From a virus, in IMG/VR virus record IMGVR_UViG_3300042691_040495, positions 32,682-96,681 of that record: a stretch of 64,000 bases of DNA, one strand, 5' to 3'. The translations under genes and the position numbers were made by a program. Below, in pieces: positions 60,422 to 64,000 of this stretch (the first letter of the stretch is position 1; each line of letters begins with the position of its first letter). The notes below the pieces were generated by a model. That model had not been told where the DNA came from, did not search any database, and worked only from the letters and a program-made list of their open reading frames with translations.

Positions 60422-63130
60422 TTAGATGCACTCAGGGCCACATTTTATTGCAAGATAATCCATAGCCTCCAAGGCATTGCTAGTATTAGTTAGTTTAAAT
60501 TGTATAACGGCTTGATTTTGTGTTTTTAAATTAATGTTAGCAACAGTTAGCAAATTTGCTCTTCCGCTGCTTTGGAATACGACACTACCACTTTCTGGTG
60601 TTAGTACAATATCTGGTGATGCTGAGATAAATCTGTATGTATGATTATCTCCTGGCATAGCATTATTGATATCAACAGATAATAGTTTTGTTCCAGAACA
60701 ACAACCAACTGGTAGTGTTAGTACCGGAGCGCCAGAGAAAGAGACAATATAATCAGTAATTGGTAAGCAATTATTGCAGTTTAATGTAAAATCATTACTG
60801 TATATTACAGAATTAGAGCAAGATGTTTGTTGAACATTCATATTTAATGTAACAAATTTATTTTTTGATCCGTCATATAGAGAATTTTCTTTGTAAACTA
60901 GTATTGTATCTCTGTTATCGGCAGCACAAGATCCACTAGGATAACAGAATCCAATATCTGTTTTTATTGTTCTGGTATCAGTAGTTGCCAAGAATTCTCC
61001 AGACTGTCTTGATACAACAACTGGCCAATTGCTATCAACACGAGAAATAGTATACTTATAATTTTCTCCAGGAATTAAATTATTTAATCTAGAATTCAGA
61101 ATATAAGTATTATTGCCAACAGTATCAAGAACAGCATCAGCAGCTTGTACAATCTCTAACTTCTTTAAGCAATTATCACATGATACTCTGCACTCATTAC
61201 TATAAACAATAGCATCATTACATGAACTATCTTTAACTTGTAACTTAAATTTAACATTCTTATCAATACCAGCAAAATTCATTGCACAAGTCGGATCTAA
61301 TGAATATGTTAGCACATTAGCAGATCCATTCGGACATGATCCTGTTGATGGACAAAAAGTTAATCTGCTTGTTACCGATTCTAACGGGCCTGTAGCTTTT
61401 ACTACCCCGCTCATTGGATATAAGATAGCTGGCCAGTTGCTACTTACTCCTTGGAAAGAATAGGAGTAATCAGATCCTGGTATTAATCCATTAAGATCGG
61501 CGGTAATATCAACATAATTATTTCCATAACTTAGTGATAAGTTATTCGGTAAAGATGCTTGTAATGAAGGAATGCAGTTTTCACAGAAAGCAGTAAGTTC
61601 GTTACTATAAGCTGTAGGAGCGTCATAATTTATAGGATCAATCACTAATCTTAATTTAACATTTCTAGAAATATATCCCGCTTTGGTAGCACATGCAGAA
61701 TCTACCGTATAATCTAAAACATCATTATCAGAGCTTGGACAAATTCCTGTTGATCTGCAAAAAGATAATTTAACAGGGATTGATGCTGAAGTTGATGTTG
61801 GGCTTAGTATTCCGCTAATTGGAGAAATAGTAGATGGCCAATTAGCATCAATAGCTTCAAAGGTATACTGGTATATAGAATTAGGAATTAAATTAAGAAT
61901 ACTAGCATTAAAAGTATATTTATCATTACCTTCTGTTAATGTTACAGTATCAGGGATGCTAACTTTGGGTTTGGATATGCAATCATTACAGAAAATACTT
62001 AGTTCGTTACTGTATGATGAAATATCATTTGATAATTGTTTTAGTGTTAATTTAAGTCTAGCTGTTTTATCTAATAAGCCAAAATCGATATCAGCAGCAG
62101 CATTCGGTGTGTATGCTAATACTCCATTTGTTCCATTTGGGCATAGTCCTGTGGATGGACAGAATGTTAACTTTGCTGGTATAGATACTGTCTTATCAGA
62201 AGCAACAATAGTTCCACTCTGTGGATGGATTATTACTGGCCAATTAGCTTTTATACTATTAAATTCATAAGAATATTCTTGACCAATAATTAAATTCTCT
62301 AAAGAAACATCAAAACCACTATAAGTATCTCCAGCATTTAAATCAATAACAGACGGAATAGTTACCTTGGTTTTTGGTAAACAATCATCGCATAAAACAG
62401 AGAAGGAAGATGTTGCCCCACTTTGTATTGTGCTACTTATTGGATCAACGACTAAGTTAATAACAGAATAGATATCTTCTCTATCTATACTAGATGATGT
62501 ATCCACATAATTCAATACTGTTTCATCATTTTCTGAACATATATTAGATGATGAGCATAAAGAGACTAAACTTATTATATTAGTATACTCATTTGAGGTT
62601 TTTATAACACCTGAAATTGGAACTATTTTAACTGGCCAGTTACCTCCAGCGCTCTTAAACTCGTATTTGTATAATTGGTTGGGTACTAATCCATTAACTT
62701 CTGATGTTATTGTTACTGAACTGCCTTCGTTGCTATTAAAAGATACAGAGTCCGTTCTTAATGATAGTTGACTTAAGCATTCGTCACATTCAACAATACA
62801 TGGATGAGTATAGATAATTTCATTAGGATCATCGTATTCTGTAACAGATAATCCTAATACGCTATACAAACTCTTGGGTCCAACAGCTAATCCTGGATCA
62901 TAAACATTAGTTTGATGAGTATTAAAAAATACATTTGAGTCTGATGATGGGCATTCTCCAGTAGTTGAACAAAAATAAACATATGTTTTAACACGCGGAG
63001 GATAAAATACACCTGATAATGGAGTAACCCTAACTGGCCAATTGCCGCCATTATTTGTAAATTTAAATCTATATTTATTATTAGGATTTAATCCACTAAC
63101 ATCAATATCAATTGTTTTAATTGTTGACAT
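60422..63130 (-). CDS. Tandem cysteine-rich Ig-like repeat protein (902 residues)
   Basis: Start ATG 63130 with AAAAGG upstream. It consists of six clear repeats and one degenerate C-terminal repeat of about 125-140 residues. Each has G-x-x-Y-x-Y-x-F, then NWPxxIxPxSG (near residues 30, 155, 293, 430, 565, 705), then FCxSTGxCPxG, and ends YSNE-x-x-x-x-CxxCLP. Four Cys are conserved per repeat, suitable for disulfides or metal. The final repeat has lost NWP and FC. The size and beta pattern fit a stalk or fibre. The 265-residue upstream protein has the same repeat. Confidence 0.6.
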   Translation of the reverse strand: MSTIKTIDIDVSGLNPNNKYRFKFTNNGGNWPVRVTPLSGVFYPPRVKTYVYFCSTTGECPSSDSNVFFNTHQTNVYDPGLAVGPKSLYSVLGLSVTEYDDPNEIIYTHPCIVECDECLSQLSLRTDSVSFNSNEGSSVTITSEVNGLVPNQLYKYEFKSAGGNWPVKIVPISGVIKTSNEYTNIISLVSLCSSSNICSENDETVLNYVDTSSSIDREDIYSVINLVVDPISSTIQSGATSSFSVLCDDCLPKTKVTIPSVIDLNAGDTYSGFDVSLENLIIGQEYSYEFNSIKANWPVIIHPQSGTIVASDKTVSIPAKLTFCPSTGLCPNGTNGVLAYTPNAAADIDFGLLDKTARLKLTLKQLSNDISSYSNELSIFCNDCISKPKVSIPDTVTLTEGNDKYTFNASILNLIPNSIYQYTFEAIDANWPSTISPISGILSPTSTSASIPVKLSFCRSTGICPSSDNDVLDYTVDSACATKAGYISRNVKLRLVIDPINYDAPTAYSNELTAFCENCIPSLQASLPNNLSLSYGNNYVDITADLNGLIPGSDYSYSFQGVSSNWPAILYPMSGVVKATGPLESVTSRLTFCPSTGSCPNGSANVLTYSLDPTCAMNFAGIDKNVKFKLQVKDSSCNDAIVYSNECRVSCDNCLKKLEIVQAADAVLDTVGNNTYILNSRLNNLIPGENYKYTISRVDSNWPVVVSRQSGEFLATTDTRTIKTDIGFCYPSGSCAADNRDTILVYKENSLYDGSKNKFVTLNMNVQQTSCSNSVIYSNDFTLNCNNCLPITDYIVSFSGAPVLTLPVGCCSGTKLLSVDINNAMPGDNHTYRFISASPDIVLTPESGSVVFQSSGRANLLTVANINLKTQNQAVIQFKLTNTSNALEAMDYLAIKCGPECI

Positions 63131-63155
63131 GTATTTTACCTTTTATATTTTGAGT

Positions 63156-63953
63156 TTAACAACTACTTCCTTCAGTAATAGTAACACCTACTCCAACATG
63201 ACCACCAGTACTGGTGCAGTCTAAGCACCTTATATTGACTATATTGCTACGATAAATTATAGTAGAAAAATCAGGATCGGTAAGCAATAATCTAAATGAT
63301 GTTTCTGTTTTATACCAATTCTTAGTTCCAGCATTATTCTTTATAGAATACGGTATCACTCCAATTTGTCCATTTGGACACGATCCTGTTGTGGCACAGA
63401 AGCCTCCGTACAATGTTAATTTTTCTGTTTTATCGTGTGCAAAAATTTGTCCACTAGTAGAAGACAAAGAGAATGGCCAATCAGAACTTAATGGCTCTAT
63501 TGAATAATTATACAATTTATTTGGTGTTAAATTTTCTAAATTAATATCTATCTTGTGTTCTTTTTCTTTTATAATGCCAGTATTTGGAATCTCAATTTTT
63601 AAAACTGGAAAACATCCTGAGCATACTAGTCTAATAGCATCACTTTTATAAATATTTGTAGAATCATCAACAGAATAAAAAGATAATTGAATTTTACTAA
63701 ATGGATTATCTCCAACATTACATAAACAATCATTATATGGTAATAGTCCATCAGAATCTAAGCATCCGGTTCTTGATAAACAAAAATATACCGTAGCATC
63801 AATTCTGCCACTAGATGATGTTGCTGTAAATGTTCCACTTAAAGGATTTACTATTGTTGGCCAGTTTGATCCAATTCCATTAAAAAAATAGTTATATTTT
63901 TGATAGGGAATTAGACCGTTTATTTGTGCTGAAATATCTATAGGATTGGACAT
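63156..63953 (-). CDS. Cysteine-rich Ig-like repeat protein (265 residues)
   Basis: Start ATG 63953 with AAAGGA 8 nt upstream, so the gene is complete in the window. It has two copies of the repeat of the 902-residue protein: GSNWPTIVNPLSG with YFCLSRTGC and CSGCFP, and SSDWPFSLSSTSG with GFCATTGSCPNGQ and CLDC. In the first copy the second Cys motif is altered. The last residues are Gly/Val/Thr-rich. It is the first gene after a promoter-like motif on the minus strand and is separated by 25 nt from its larger homologue. Confidence 0.6.
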   Translation of the reverse strand: MSNPIDISAQINGLIPYQKYNYFFNGIGSNWPTIVNPLSGTFTATSSSGRIDATVYFCLSRTGCLDSDGLLPYNDCLCNVGDNPFSKIQLSFYSVDDSTNIYKSDAIRLVCSGCFPVLKIEIPNTGIIKEKEHKIDINLENLTPNKLYNYSIEPLSSDWPFSLSSTSGQIFAHDKTEKLTLYGGFCATTGSCPNGQIGVIPYSIKNNAGTKNWYKTETSFRLLLTDPDFSTIIYRSNIVNIRCLDCTSTGGHVGVGVTITEGSSC

Positions 63954-63983
63954 ATTATATCCTTTGTGGTATGGAACAACTGT

Positions 63984-63992
63984 TTATACACC
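63984..63992 (-). promoter_or_regulatory. Possible phage promoter element GGTGTATAA
   Basis: On the minus strand GGTGTATAA lies 30 nt before the ATG of the first visible gene of the minus-strand block. It differs from the plus-strand copies at one base and has the same distance to the start. It could drive the whole structural block down to 36993, where no internal gap exceeds about 27 nt. Confidence 0.4.
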
Positions 63993-64000
63993 ATTTGTGG

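Larger units (their letters stand above)
60422..63953 (-). repeat. NWP/FC-GxCP/CxxC repeat family, about nine copies over two genes
   Basis: Seven copies in the 902-residue protein (one degenerate) and two in the 265-residue protein share order and spacing of NWP, SG, FC, GxCP and CxxC. The DNA copies are clearly diverged, so the expansion is old rather than recent slippage. The array may continue beyond the window end. Confidence 0.65.

Overview
The window reads as a 64 kb piece of a large, AT-rich, lytic tailed bacteriophage genome. Genes are packed almost without gaps, neighbours are joined by ATGA or TAATG overlaps, and Shine-Dalgarno sites of the AGGAG/AAAGG type are common. It encodes its own replication and nucleotide enzymes, very large virion-type proteins and many glycosyltransferases. 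I see no integrase, repressor, rRNA or tRNA. Terminase, capsid and tail tube genes are not recognisable here and are probably outside the window. The host cannot be named from the sequence; a near-perfect sigma70 promoter before ssb says only that the host uses an ordinary bacterial housekeeping RNA polymerase.

Layout. (1) 1-7.1 kb, plus strand: a fibre-like protein with leucine-rich repeats, a trypsin-like protease with an Ig-like domain, a papain-like protease, and a run of small membrane or exported proteins including holin-like candidates and a GlsB/YeaQ family protein. This looks like the end of a late block (fibre, lysis, envelope). (2) 7.1-11.1 kb: a three-domain glycosyltransferase, a second glycosyltransferase and dCMP deaminase. 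(3) 11.1-28.5 kb: nucleotide metabolism and replication. It holds a B12-dependent (class II) ribonucleotide reductase, PhoH-like ATPase, HNH endonuclease, RecA/UvsX-like recombinase, DnaB-like helicase, DnaG-like primase, dNMP kinase, a RecB/Cas4-like nuclease, DNA polymerase III alpha split into two genes with a DnaQ-like exonuclease between them, and SSB with its own promoter and terminator. (4) 28.6-35.2 kb: a translationally coupled run of eight genes centred on glycosyltransferase-like and nucleotidyltransferase-like proteins. (5) 35.1-37.0 kb: a PD-(D/E)XK endonuclease, a possible single-strand annealing protein and a small zinc protein. (6) 37.0-64 kb, minus strand: one small zinc protein and seven large virion-type proteins of about 2614, 2143, 673, 979, 1270, 902 and 265 residues. 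Two carry FGE-sulfatase (C-type-lectin-like) domains with long Thr/Pro repeats, and two are built from a cysteine-rich tandem repeat.

How the parts fit. The reductase, deaminase and dNMP kinase would supply dNTPs to a self-contained replisome (helicase, primase, split Pol III, proofreading exonuclease, SSB) with recombination functions. The minus-strand block probably makes a large adhesive tail or fibre apparatus. The two glycosyltransferase clusters could modify the host surface, DNA bases or the Thr-rich fibre linkers; the sequence does not decide which.

Most interesting points: FGE domains whose two halves are in swapped order; the alpha polymerase split just after the third catalytic aspartate; a recurring GGTGTATTA-like motif 20-45 nt before gene starts on both strands; two genes whose conserved N-termini run upstream of any canonical start codon; and a nine-copy NWP/FC-GxCP/CxxC repeat family.
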